From the NCBI GenBank assembly GCA_937895825.1, contig CALBKP010000013.1, positions 1-8,930 on the forward strand: a stretch of DNA of 8,930 bases, given 5' to 3'. The notes under the pieces were generated by a model. It was not told where the DNA came from, did not search any database, and worked only from the letters and a program-made list of their open reading frames with translations. This document shows positions 1 to 6,079 of this stretch, piece by piece (the first letter of the stretch is position 1; each line of letters begins with the position of its first letter). The stretch comes from an uncultured Alistipes sp. Its GTDB lineage: Bacteria; Bacteroidota; Bacteroidia; Bacteroidales; Rikenellaceae. The position numbers and the translations under genes were made by a program.

Positions 1-465
1 AGCTACGGTCGCGTGTTGCTTATGACCGACTGTGGTATCCTTATCTCGTCGCTCTTCCTCACAACAACGATCACCGTACTTGGCGAGGATATCGTCATCG
101 AGCCTATGTCGTCATTGGCCTTTGCACGTGTCATCTACGGTTTCATCATGATTGCCGTTATCGGCTACACCGTGGACTTCGTGCAGTCGGGCAACCAGCA
201 GTCTAACCAGATTATGATCTTCTGCAAGGACTACGAGAAGATGGCCGAGGCTATCAATACCAAGGCACACCGTGGCGCAACACTTATCGACGCTATGGGC
301 TGGTACTCAAAGACCCCCTCTAAGGCGGTTATGGTTGTCTGCCGCAAGCGTGATACCTCTATGATTCTGAAGCTCGTGAAAGAGGAGGATCCCAATGCAT
401 TCCTTACCGTAGGCTCGGTAATGGGTGTCTACGGCCAGGGCTTCGACGCTCTGAACAAGGCATAG
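1..465 (+). CDS. YitT family membrane protein with C-terminal DUF2179 domain (5' end missing)
   Basis: The reading frame is open from the first base of the window, so this is the 3' part of a longer gene; the GTG at 13 is an internal codon, not a credible start. About 154 residues are visible. The first half has two hydrophobic stretches (around ILISSLFLTTTITVL and VIYGFIMIAVIGYTVDF) that read as the last membrane helices of a YitT/DUF161 protein. The second half is a soluble domain with the DUF2179 pattern: a conserved GATLID-GWYS segment, a basic strand (MVVCRKRD), a DPNAF motif and a closing GxGFDAL. The family is widespread in Firmicutes and Bacteroidetes as an inner-membrane protein, and its transported substrate, if any, is not established. 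priA starts 28 bases downstream with no visible promoter between them, so co-transcription is possible. Confidence 0.88.
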   Translation, partial: SYGRVLLMTDCGILISSLFLTTTITVLGEDIVIEPMSSLAFARVIYGFIMIAVIGYTVDFVQSGNQQSNQIMIFCKDYEKMAEAINTKAHRGATLIDAMGWYSKTPSKAVMVVCRKRDTSMILKLVKEEDPNAFLTVGSVMGVYGQGFDALNKA

Positions 466-493
466 GTACTAAGCGCCGCAATACCCTACACGG

Positions 494-2746
494 ATGCTCT
501 ATGTGCAAGTAGTACTTCCGTTGGCACAGCCAATGTACTCATTCTCGGTGGATGAGGAGTTGGGTGTTATGGTTGGTGATGCTGTCGTTGTGCAATTCGG
601 GCCGAGTCGCTACTATACTGGCATCGTATGGAGCATCACAAGCGAGCGCCCCGACTTCCCGCGCATAAAACCCATACTTAAACGATTATACTCTACTCCG
701 CTACTCACCCCTGAGGCACAACGCCTCTGGGAGTGGATGGCGGAGTATTATATGTGTACCTTAGGCGAGGTTATGCGCCAGGCACTACCCTCAATGGCTA
801 AGCCCTCGGCACAATCGCTTGGCGAGCTCGACGAGCGTAGCATCGAAGCCCCCACCGAGACCTTCATAGCCCTTACGGCGGAGCTACGAAGTGAGGAGGC
901 TCTCGCTGCCTACACCGAGCGACACTCACGCCGCGCACCACGCCGTACCGCCACAATGGATCACATCGCCGCACTCGCCATTGAGCGTGGCAGCAGCGAT
1001 GGCTTCGTGCCACGCCGTTTGATCGATGCTACATCGGAGCAACTCGCCGACCTACGCAAGCGCGGCCTTATCCTTAGCGAGCCACGCCCCACGGAACGTA
1101 GCCATAGCACTACGGACTTCCTACTTCCCACGCTCTCCGCACCACAGCAACACGCCCTGCACGCCATCCGCGAGGCCCACACCAACAACAAAGTGGCACT
1201 CCTACACGGCGTTACGGGCTCGGGCAAGACTGAGATATACATCCACCTCATCGCCGACACGTTGGCCGCCGGCAACGATGTGCTGATGCTCGTTCCAGAG
1301 ATAGTCATCACCTCGCAACTTATCGAACGATTGGAGCGCATCTTCGAGGGACGTACCACGACGTACCACTCACACCTTACTGCCTTGCGCCGAGGCCAGA
1401 CATTCCTACGCCTCTCCCTCTCGGGCGGTGGCGAGCTTATCGTGGGTGTCCGCTCGTCGCTGTTCCTACCTCTGCACCCAGGGGCTCTTGTCATCGTCGA
1501 CGAAGAGCACGATCCGAGCTACAAGCAGAGCGACATGCAACCACGCTACAATGCCCGCGACGTGGCAGTGATGATGGGTAAGACCCACGCGGCACATGTA
1601 GTCCTTGGCAGTGCAACTCCCGCGCTCGAAAGCTATACTAACGCCCTCTCGGGCAAGTACGTTTATATCGAGCTCAACGAGCGTTGGGGCGATGGAGTAC
1701 TCCCCGAGGTCATCGTCTCGGACACCATACGTGCAGTTAAGCGTGGCGAACGTAAGACACACTTTAACTTCGACCTACTCAACCATCTACGTCGCTCTTT
1801 GGAGGCTGGCGAACAGGCCATCCTATTCCAGAATCGCCGAGGCTATGCCCCCTATTTGCAGTGCCGCACCTGTGGCTACTCGCCGCGCTGTCCCCATTGC
1901 AACGTTACACTCACCGAGCACCGTACCACACGACGCATGGAGTGCCACTACTGCGGCTATAACATCGAGCGACCCACCATGTGTCCCAACTGCGAAACAC
2001 AGGACATCGCCACAATGGGCTTCGGCACCGAGAAGGTCGAGGAGGAGATCTCGCGTCTCTTCCCCGATGCTCGCGTTGACCGTCTCGATGGCGACACATC
2101 GACCTCGGAGCGTGCCTTCAAGCAGATTGTCCAGCGCTTCGAGAGTGGCCAAACAGACATCCTTGTAGGCACACAGATTGTTACCAAGGGTTTCGACTTC
2201 GGTGGCGTTACCACCGTGGGCATCCTCAACGCCGACAACCTACTCTCCACGCCCGACTTCCGCGCCTCGGAGCGCGCCTTCCAGCTTATGATGCAGGTGG
2301 CAGGCCGTGCTGGCCGTCGTAATGACCGTGGCCGCGTTGTGGTGCAGACATCACAGCCGAAACACCCGATCATCCAATATGTCGCCTCTGGCGACTATCG
2401 CGCCATGGCTCATAGCGAACTTACAGAGCGTGAGGCTTTCGGCTACCCGCCATACTCACACCTCATACGCATACTTCTGCGCCACGAGGAGTACGAGCTC
2501 CTACGCTACGCCTCGCACGCATTAGCCGAGGCTATGCGTCGTAAGTTTGGCGCAAGGGTCATGGGGCCAGTCTCTGCCGCTCGCGAGATGCTCCGTGGTG
2601 AGCACCGCAGTGAGATAATCCTGAAGATCGAGTCGGGCGCTTCTATGACACGCGCACGTAAGCTCCTGCGCGAAGCTATCGCCACGGTAAGCAACGACCA
2701 GCGATATAAAAGCATAAAGATAAATATCGATGTCGATGCTACGTAA
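494..2746 (+). CDS. priA: Primosomal protein N' (replication restart helicase PriA)
   Basis: This is a full-length PriA (750 aa), the 3'-to-5' superfamily 2 DNA helicase that recognises stalled or repaired forks and reloads the replisome in the cytoplasm. The N-terminal ~200 residues form the DNA-binding part, opening with the typical V-x-LPLAQPMYSFSV. The helicase core follows: Walker A GVTGSGKTE at 239-247, Walker B DEEH at 336-339, motif III GSATP at 372-376, motif V TKGFDF at 564-569 and motif VI QVAGRAGR at 601-608. Between the helicase lobes lie eight cysteines (457, 460, 466, 469, 484, 487, 497, 500) in the CxxC pairs that bind two zinc ions. All catalytic and zinc residues are present. 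The ATG at 494 gives the expected N-terminus. The 3' end overlaps comF by 17 bases, which suggests one transcript and possible translational coupling. Confidence 0.97.
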   Translation: MLYVQVVLPLAQPMYSFSVDEELGVMVGDAVVVQFGPSRYYTGIVWSITSERPDFPRIKPILKRLYSTPLLTPEAQRLWEWMAEYYMCTLGEVMRQALPSMAKPSAQSLGELDERSIEAPTETFIALTAELRSEEALAAYTERHSRRAPRRTATMDHIAALAIERGSSDGFVPRRLIDATSEQLADLRKRGLILSEPRPTERSHSTTDFLLPTLSAPQQHALHAIREAHTNNKVALLHGVTGSGKTEIYIHLIADTLAAGNDVLMLVPEIVITSQLIERLERIFEGRTTTYHSHLTALRRGQTFLRLSLSGGGELIVGVRSSLFLPLHPGALVIVDEEHDPSYKQSDMQPRYNARDVAVMMGKTHAAHVVLGSATPALESYTNALSGKYVYIELNERWGDGVLPEVIVSDTIRAVKRGERKTHFNFDLLNHLRRSLEAGEQAILFQNRRGYAPYLQCRTCGYSPRCPHCNVTLTEHRTTRRMECHYCGYNIERPTMCPNCETQDIATMGFGTEKVEEEISRLFPDARVDRLDGDTSTSERAFKQIVQRFESGQTDILVGTQIVTKGFDFGGVTTVGILNADNLLSTPDFRASERAFQLMMQVAGRAGRRNDRGRVVVQTSQPKHPIIQYVASGDYRAMAHSELTEREAFGYPPYSHLIRILLRHEEYELLRYASHALAEAMRRKFGARVMGPVSAAREMLRGEHRSEIILKIESGASMTRARKLLREAIATVSNDQRYKSIKINIDVDAT

Positions 2747-3449
2747 TGCACTCAGAGCCATCGGCTCTCTACTCTTCCCCTCGGGCTGTATCGTCTGTGG
2801 TGAGCATGTCACCGCCTCGATGCACGGTATCTGTACGCGTTGTCGCTACGACATCCCACTTACCAACTACTGGACCAACCACGACAACCCCGTGAAGGAG
2901 CTCTTCGCAGGAAAGGTGCCCATCGTCGAGGGCTCGTCGTTTTTCTTCTTCTCGGGTCATAGCCTATGGCGCACACTCATCCACCGTTTCAAGTATGGTG
3001 GCTGCTGGCGCATAGCCTACGAGATGGGGCGATGGTACGGTAGCGAGCTAAAAGCCTCAGGGCTCTACGACGACATAGATGTCGTTGTACCCGTGCCGTT
3101 ACACTGGCGCAAGCTCCTCAGCCGAGGCTATAACCAATCCACCTATCTTGCCGAGGGCATAGCACACTCGATGTCCGTTGGTGTCGACAGCCACACCCTC
3201 CGCCGCCACCGTAACAACCCCTCGCAGGCACGCCGCAAGGGCTCCGACCGCTGGCAAAATGTTGAGGACCTATTCTCCGTCCGCAACCCACACCGCTTGA
3301 AAGACAAGCATATACTTATCGTCGACGATGTGCTCACCTCCGGAGCTACGCTCAGCTCGGCCATAAGCGCCCTCCTCGACGCTACGCCCGACTGCCGCAT
3401 CTCGGTAGCCACCCTCGCCGTCACACGTCACATCACTCCCAGCCGATAG
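2730..3449 (+). CDS. ComF family protein (phosphoribosyltransferase-like)
   Basis: A 239-residue protein of the ComF/GntX family. Near the N-terminus a zinc-ribbon-like set of cysteines is visible (C20, C23, C35, C38) after a short hydrophobic start (LRAIGSLLFPSGC). The C-terminal half is a type I phosphoribosyltransferase fold: VPVPLHWRKLLSRGYNQS, then the PRPP-binding loop IVDDVLTSGAT, with V198-D199-D200 and T203-S204-G205-A206-T207. In naturally competent bacteria ComF is needed for uptake of transforming DNA and has been linked to PriA in the cytoplasm. In Bacteroidales its role is unproven, though adjacency to priA fits that link. The start codon lies inside priA; ATG at 2730 or at 2736 are both possible and differ by two residues. 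No strong terminator follows. Confidence 0.92.
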   Translation: MSMLRNALRAIGSLLFPSGCIVCGEHVTASMHGICTRCRYDIPLTNYWTNHDNPVKELFAGKVPIVEGSSFFFFSGHSLWRTLIHRFKYGGCWRIAYEMGRWYGSELKASGLYDDIDVVVPVPLHWRKLLSRGYNQSTYLAEGIAHSMSVGVDSHTLRRHRNNPSQARRKGSDRWQNVEDLFSVRNPHRLKDKHILIVDDVLTSGATLSSAISALLDATPDCRISVATLAVTRHITPSR

Positions 3450-3488
3450 TAAAACGGCCATGCCACATTCGCATTTCAGAATTTTTGT

Positions 3489-3496
3489 TATATTTG
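3489..3496 (+). promoter_or_regulatory. Bacteroidetes-type promoter, -7 element TATATTTG
   Basis: TATATTTG matches the Bacteroidetes sigma-ABfr -7 consensus TAnnTTTG exactly. It lies in the short gap after comF and 31 bases before the GTG of the first lipoprotein gene, giving a predicted start of transcription near 3502. The -33 element (consensus TTTG, about 19-21 bases upstream) is poor: only TTCG or CATT is found around 3466-3471. It would drive the broken lipoprotein gene and the intact one behind it. Confidence 0.6.
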
Positions 3497-3527
3497 TAAC
3501 CGCTTAGGTTAAATAAATGGTAACAAC

Positions 3528-3824
3528 GTGAAACGAGTGCTTTTATGCTTTGCGCTGTGCGCCATCGTGTTTGCAGCGTGTGAGGGTGACAACAGCGACA
3601 CTAAAAGTCAGTTCAGCGTCACCTTCGGCAGTATTGAGTGTGCGACGACAGACACAACGGCAACAATTACCACCTCACGTCCCGTGGTCATGGTCAACGA
3701 CACGAATTACATCGTCAGTGACAGCGACTTATACCTTGTCTACAAGGAGGCTGGCCGAGGCGAGGAGCAATATCTAACCGAAGTTGAGTCCGAGGGCGAC
3801 ACGCTATGTTTCACACTTACGTAA
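3528..3824 (+). CDS. Small lipoprotein, truncated by an in-frame stop inside a probable fibronectin type III domain
   Basis: Begins at GTG 3528 (KRVLLCFALCAIVFAAC), a lipoprotein signal peptide with lipobox FAAC and acylated Cys18. The acidic stretch after it (EGDNSD) resembles surface-export signals of Bacteroidetes lipoproteins. The mature part reads like an extracellular fibronectin type III fold: alternating beta-strand pattern FSVTFGSIEC..TTATITTSRPVV, then a strand DLYLVYKE. The frame stops at TAA 3822-3824 after 98 residues, just before the segment that closes an FN3 domain, and the same frame continues open for 71 more codons. I infer a truncated product. The only nearby ATG (3517) is out of frame and makes a four-codon ORF whose TGA overlaps the GTG start. 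I do not recognise a specific family, and function is unknown. Confidence 0.6.
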   Translation: MKRVLLCFALCAIVFAACEGDNSDTKSQFSVTFGSIECATTDTTATITTSRPVVMVNDTNYIVSDSDLYLVYKEAGRGEEQYLTEVESEGDTLCFTLT

Positions 3825-4040
3825 CTAAAGCCCGAAACCGAGTATACCGCCACGTTGTGGCATAACGCCGGCATGCGCGGCATGTTCCAATGCAACATGT
3901 TTACCTTCTCCACACTCACCGTTAAAATCGACGTTATTGACGAAATGGGCTATAAGACTACTGGCGAGTGCTGCTCTAACCCCATATCGCTTAATTCGTA
4001 CGCCAACATACACTCACGTAAATCACTAACACTCAGATAG
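3825..4040 (+). pseudogene. Severed 3' part of the preceding lipoprotein gene
   Basis: Directly after the TAA at 3822-3824 the same frame runs on to TAG 4038-4040. It begins LKPETEYTATLW, the typical L-x-P-x-T-x-Y turn and strand of a fibronectin type III domain, and then MFTFST, which fits the last FN3 strand. Joined across the stop (CFTLT-stop-LKPETEY) the domain would be continuous, so the simplest reading is a nonsense substitution of one codon in an otherwise intact ~170-codon gene. Internal ATGs at 3855, 3873 or 3936 could start translation but would yield no signal peptide and a partial fold. The last ~40 residues resemble nothing I recognise. The next gene starts one base after this stop, consistent with an originally tight two-gene unit. 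Confidence 0.6.
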
Positions 4041-4041
4041 T

Positions 4042-4644
4042 ATGCAACGATTATTTCTACTTATCGCGCTCGCGGGTCTCGTTACGGCCTGCGATCCTCC
4101 CACCACCGACTCTCCCATCAAGCCTCCCACCGAGGAGCCCATGCCCGATAATCCTAAGCCCGAGCCAAAACCTGAGGATGCAATCTCTACGCTCGAGGGC
4201 GACATCGAGGTTATGTTCCCCGAAGAGTGCTCGTTGTCGTATGCCGACTGCTTTGGAGACTACTACTCTACGGGGAACTATATGTGGGGCTTCTACTTTA
4301 TGAACTTCACCTCGAAGGAGCAGATATACATCGAGGTCATGCACCCCGTACATGACCTCATAATCCCCGAGGGGACGTTCACCGCCTCGTCAAATATCTC
4401 CGCCGAGAACGTATTTATCACGGGCGACTACGACTTAGATGGCTACCTGGTCTACTCGTGGTACATAGCTCTTGAGACCGCAGATCGCCCGGCCGCCATC
4501 GCCCCAATTAAGGAGGGCACGGTCACTATCAACGCCAACGAGGATGGCACCTACCGCGCCACCTTTGACCTCAAGGACGATGCTCACAACCGCATCACCT
4601 CTACCTACGACGATCGTATGGTCATCGAGGATTTCAGAATATAG
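4042..4644 (+). CDS. Uncharacterised lipoprotein with Pro/Glu-rich linker
   Basis: A 200-residue predicted lipoprotein. Its signal peptide (MQRLFLLIALAGLVTAC) has lipobox VTAC and acylated Cys17, so it should be anchored in the outer membrane or exported to the surface. Residues 18-40 are a proline- and acid-rich spacer (PPTTDSP, KPEPKPED). The rest is predicted to be beta-rich, with many aromatics (YYSTGNYMWGFYFMNF) and a C-terminal pattern EGTVTINANEDGTYRATF followed by DLKDDAHNRI. This pattern recurs in Bacteroidales surface lipoproteins of unknown function with beta-barrel or beta-sandwich folds. It starts one base after the stop of the broken lipoprotein frame, has no promoter of its own, and ends ten bases before a strong hairpin terminator. 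I do not recognise a named family and give no function. Confidence 0.8.
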   Translation: MQRLFLLIALAGLVTACDPPTTDSPIKPPTEEPMPDNPKPEPKPEDAISTLEGDIEVMFPEECSLSYADCFGDYYSTGNYMWGFYFMNFTSKEQIYIEVMHPVHDLIIPEGTFTASSNISAENVFITGDYDLDGYLVYSWYIALETADRPAAIAPIKEGTVTINANEDGTYRATFDLKDDAHNRITSTYDDRMVIEDFRI

Positions 4645-4653
4645 ATCGCCAAA

Positions 4654-4695
4654 AACAAGTATGGGGTTATCCGCTTGGATAACCCCATACTTGTT
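4654..4695. terminator. Bidirectional intrinsic terminator between convergent genes
   Basis: A perfect 19-bp inverted repeat (4654-4672 with 4677-4695) encloses a four-base loop GCTT. It lies between the plus-strand lipoprotein (stop 4644) and the minus-strand phosphoesterase (stop 4710). On the minus strand the hairpin runs into TTTTT (the A-run 4651-4655 on the plus strand overlaps the foot of the stem), the canonical arrangement. On the plus strand the following bases are only weakly U-rich (TTGTTATA), so it is probably strongest for the phosphoesterase gene but should stop both transcripts. Confidence 0.88.
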
Positions 4696-4709
4696 ATACC
4701 CCAATTACG

Positions 4710-5876
4710 TTACTCAACCACATGCTTAAATACGCGGCCAAAACGATCAGTAGCAACAATAGTAATTTCGCTATTTTCCACCATGCGGCGACAACGGAAA
4801 TAGTGCTTATGAGGATATGCCGAGCGACGCAGACGAGCCATTATTATATCGCTATAATCTGCCTCCTCTTCTACATAGCGCATATAGTCGGGATCGACAA
4901 TCTCGATCTGCTCCATCACCCCCATATTCACACCATTCTCTAACCACTCTACACGCCACTTGCTGTCCCAGCCGATAACCTTAGCAACCACATACTCCTC
5001 ATTATCCTTAACAACACCCTCATCCCACGTAACAAGTTGATAGTTTAAATCTTCACCCAAAATACGATGCTGCCAAGACCATTCGTCATCGCGCTCCTCA
5101 ATGCAAAATACACCCCTCGGTGTGCCATCCGAGCAGATGGGTGCAAACCACAGATTGCCGTTCACCTGCGCCACACTATGCTCAATGATGCGGGGAGCGA
5201 TGTCGGCCGTAGCGTGACGATGACGGTGACCAGTGATAAAATGCAACTCTCTATCACCCACAATATCAACGATGTCCTCTGCATAATCAAGCACCTCGCC
5301 ACCCGAGCGATAATTGACAGCAGGGGCATGCATAAGCACAGCCACGCGCTCCTCCGCGCCCACCTTTCGCATCTCGCGCTTGAGCCATCTTAGCTGCTTG
5401 CGATCAACGCCAATCGTGTAGTTGTCATGGTCGGTATAGCGTATATTGTCGAGTGCAAAGAAACGTGTATCGGCCATGGTAAATGTGTAGTATCTATCGC
5501 CAAAAACAGCCTCGTAGTTCTTCTTTGCAAGCCTCTCGTTATCAACAACATCAGCAGGATGATCATGATTACCAATAACGGCGTATAGAGGCACACCGAG
5601 CCCCTCGAACATGGTCTTCACACGTGGTAGAAACTCCATAGTATCCCACACCACATCGCCCGTGAGAATTACGGCCGTGGGATAACCCGTCGCACGATAC
5701 TCCTCGACGATAGCTCTAATCTGTGGCAATAACACCCCCTCAAGCTCCGCGATTTGTGCCTCGGTCTGAGGCTGCGTATCACCCACAACAACGAGGTTAA
5801 AGCCTCGCTCCTGAGCACTGCACTCCATGCGAACAAGAGCCAACAGCGACACCAAAATCAACAAAAATATTCTCAT
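4710..5876 (-). CDS. Secreted calcineurin-like metallophosphoesterase with C-terminal beta domain
   Basis: A 388-residue binuclear-metal phosphoesterase with an N-terminal signal peptide (hydrophobic residues 3-15, probable signal peptidase I cleavage near CSAQ at 19-22), so likely periplasmic or exported. Core motifs appear in order: GDTQ 32-35, GD 73-74, GNHD 102-105, a metal-binding His in LMHAP (H183), and GHRH 216-219. The first motif is D-x-Q rather than the common D-x-H, a variant known in some subfamilies, such as the GxDPQ type. After about residue 240, FAPICSDGTPRGVF opens a C-terminal region ending in VATDRFGRVFKHV. It matches the accessory C-terminal domain of Bacteroidetes calcineurin-like phosphoesterases (MetallophosC type). 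The substrate cannot be told from sequence. The gene stands alone, has its own promoter at 5924-5954, and ends at the shared terminator. Confidence 0.88.
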   Translation of the reverse strand: MRIFLLILVSLLALVRMECSAQERGFNLVVVGDTQPQTEAQIAELEGVLLPQIRAIVEEYRATGYPTAVILTGDVVWDTMEFLPRVKTMFEGLGVPLYAVIGNHDHPADVVDNERLAKKNYEAVFGDRYYTFTMADTRFFALDNIRYTDHDNYTIGVDRKQLRWLKREMRKVGAEERVAVLMHAPAVNYRSGGEVLDYAEDIVDIVGDRELHFITGHRHRHATADIAPRIIEHSVAQVNGNLWFAPICSDGTPRGVFCIEERDDEWSWQHRILGEDLNYQLVTWDEGVVKDNEEYVVAKVIGWDSKWRVEWLENGVNMGVMEQIEIVDPDYMRYVEEEADYSDIIMARLRRSAYPHKHYFRCRRMVENSEITIVATDRFGRVFKHVVE

Positions 5877-5923
5877 AAAAATATGGTCTTTTTAAATGCG
5901 TTCGGCACTCTCCTTTTCGGCGA

Positions 5924-5954
5924 CAAAGATAGTGTTTCGCCGATAAAATGCAAT
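5924..5954 (-). promoter_or_regulatory. Promoter of the metallophosphoesterase gene (-33 ATTG, -7 TATCTTTG)
   Basis: Read on the minus strand, ATTG (5954-5951) is followed after exactly 19 bases by TATCTTTG (5931-5924). This fits the Bacteroidetes consensus TTTG-N19-21-TAnnTTTG with a full -7 match and one mismatch at -33. Transcription should begin near 5918, leaving a leader of about 40 bases before the ATG at 5876. Confidence 0.7.
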
Positions 5955-5974
5955 ACGATGGCGATAAAAAGTCG

Positions 5975-5986
5975 CGCACGTGTGCG
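5975..5986. promoter_or_regulatory. Short dyad between divergent promoters (possible operator)
   Basis: CGCAC-GT-GTGCG is a perfect 5+5 inverted repeat around a GT centre. It can be extended by one wobble and one G-C pair on the outside. It lies upstream of the minus-strand promoter and over the expected -33 region of the dnaX promoter, a position where a regulator could affect either gene. Short dyads occur by chance, and no regulator is encoded nearby. Confidence 0.25.
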
Positions 5987-6005
5987 TGGGCAACAAAAAA
6001 TTTAC

Positions 6006-6013
6006 TATCTTTG
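6006..6013 (+). promoter_or_regulatory. dnaX promoter, -7 element TATCTTTG
   Basis: TATCTTTG is an exact match to the Bacteroidetes -7 consensus and is identical to the -7 element of the divergent phosphoesterase promoter. The -33 position is weak: TGTG at 5981-5984 with a 21-base spacer is the best candidate. Predicted start of transcription is near 6019, which leaves a leader of about 60 bases before the dnaX ATG at 6080. Confidence 0.65.
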
Positions 6014-6020
6014 CCGTGAT

Positions 6021-6056
6021 ATGACGGCTCCACCGCAACAAGGCATTGCGGCTTAG
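6021..6056 (+). other. Possible 11-codon upstream ORF in the dnaX leader
   Basis: ATG 6021 to TAG 6054-6056 encodes MTAPPQQGIAA, with two adjacent prolines. It begins within a few bases of the predicted transcription start, so it would be nearly leaderless if used, and it ends 23 bases before the dnaX start. An ORF this short is easily found by chance; its placement is the only argument for it. Confidence 0.2.
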
Positions 6057-6062
6057 CGAGCC
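6026..6062 (+). promoter_or_regulatory. Stem-loop in the dnaX 5' untranslated region
   Basis: The leader folds into a two-part hairpin. The outer stem is GGCTC (6026-6030) with GAGCC (6058-6062). The inner stem is CCGCAA (6033-6038) with TTGCGG (6046-6051), closing a seven-base loop CAAGGCA. An asymmetric internal loop (CA opposite CTTAGC) separates the stems. It occupies most of the predicted leader and ends 17 bases before the dnaX ATG. No U-tract follows, so it is not an intrinsic terminator. It could affect mRNA stability or translation of dnaX. Confidence 0.4.
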
Positions 6063-6079
6063 TCAAGTGATACAGGACT

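Noticed and set aside
961..1494. Long minus-strand open frame opposite priA (177 codons)
   Set aside because: It lies wholly within priA, whose helicase motifs fix the coding strand. The composition (Arg/Ser-rich) is typical of an antisense frame in GC-rich DNA, and no promoter or family pattern supports it.
3450..3488. Possible terminator after comF (ATTC/GAAT hairpin followed by TTTTTG)
   Set aside because: The stem is only four A/T-rich pairs with an eight-base loop; the T-run belongs more plausibly to the adjoining promoter region.
4722..5393. Plus-strand open frames opposite the metallophosphoesterase
   Set aside because: The minus-strand gene has a signal peptide, ordered metal-binding motifs, a promoter and a terminator; the plus-strand frames have none of these.
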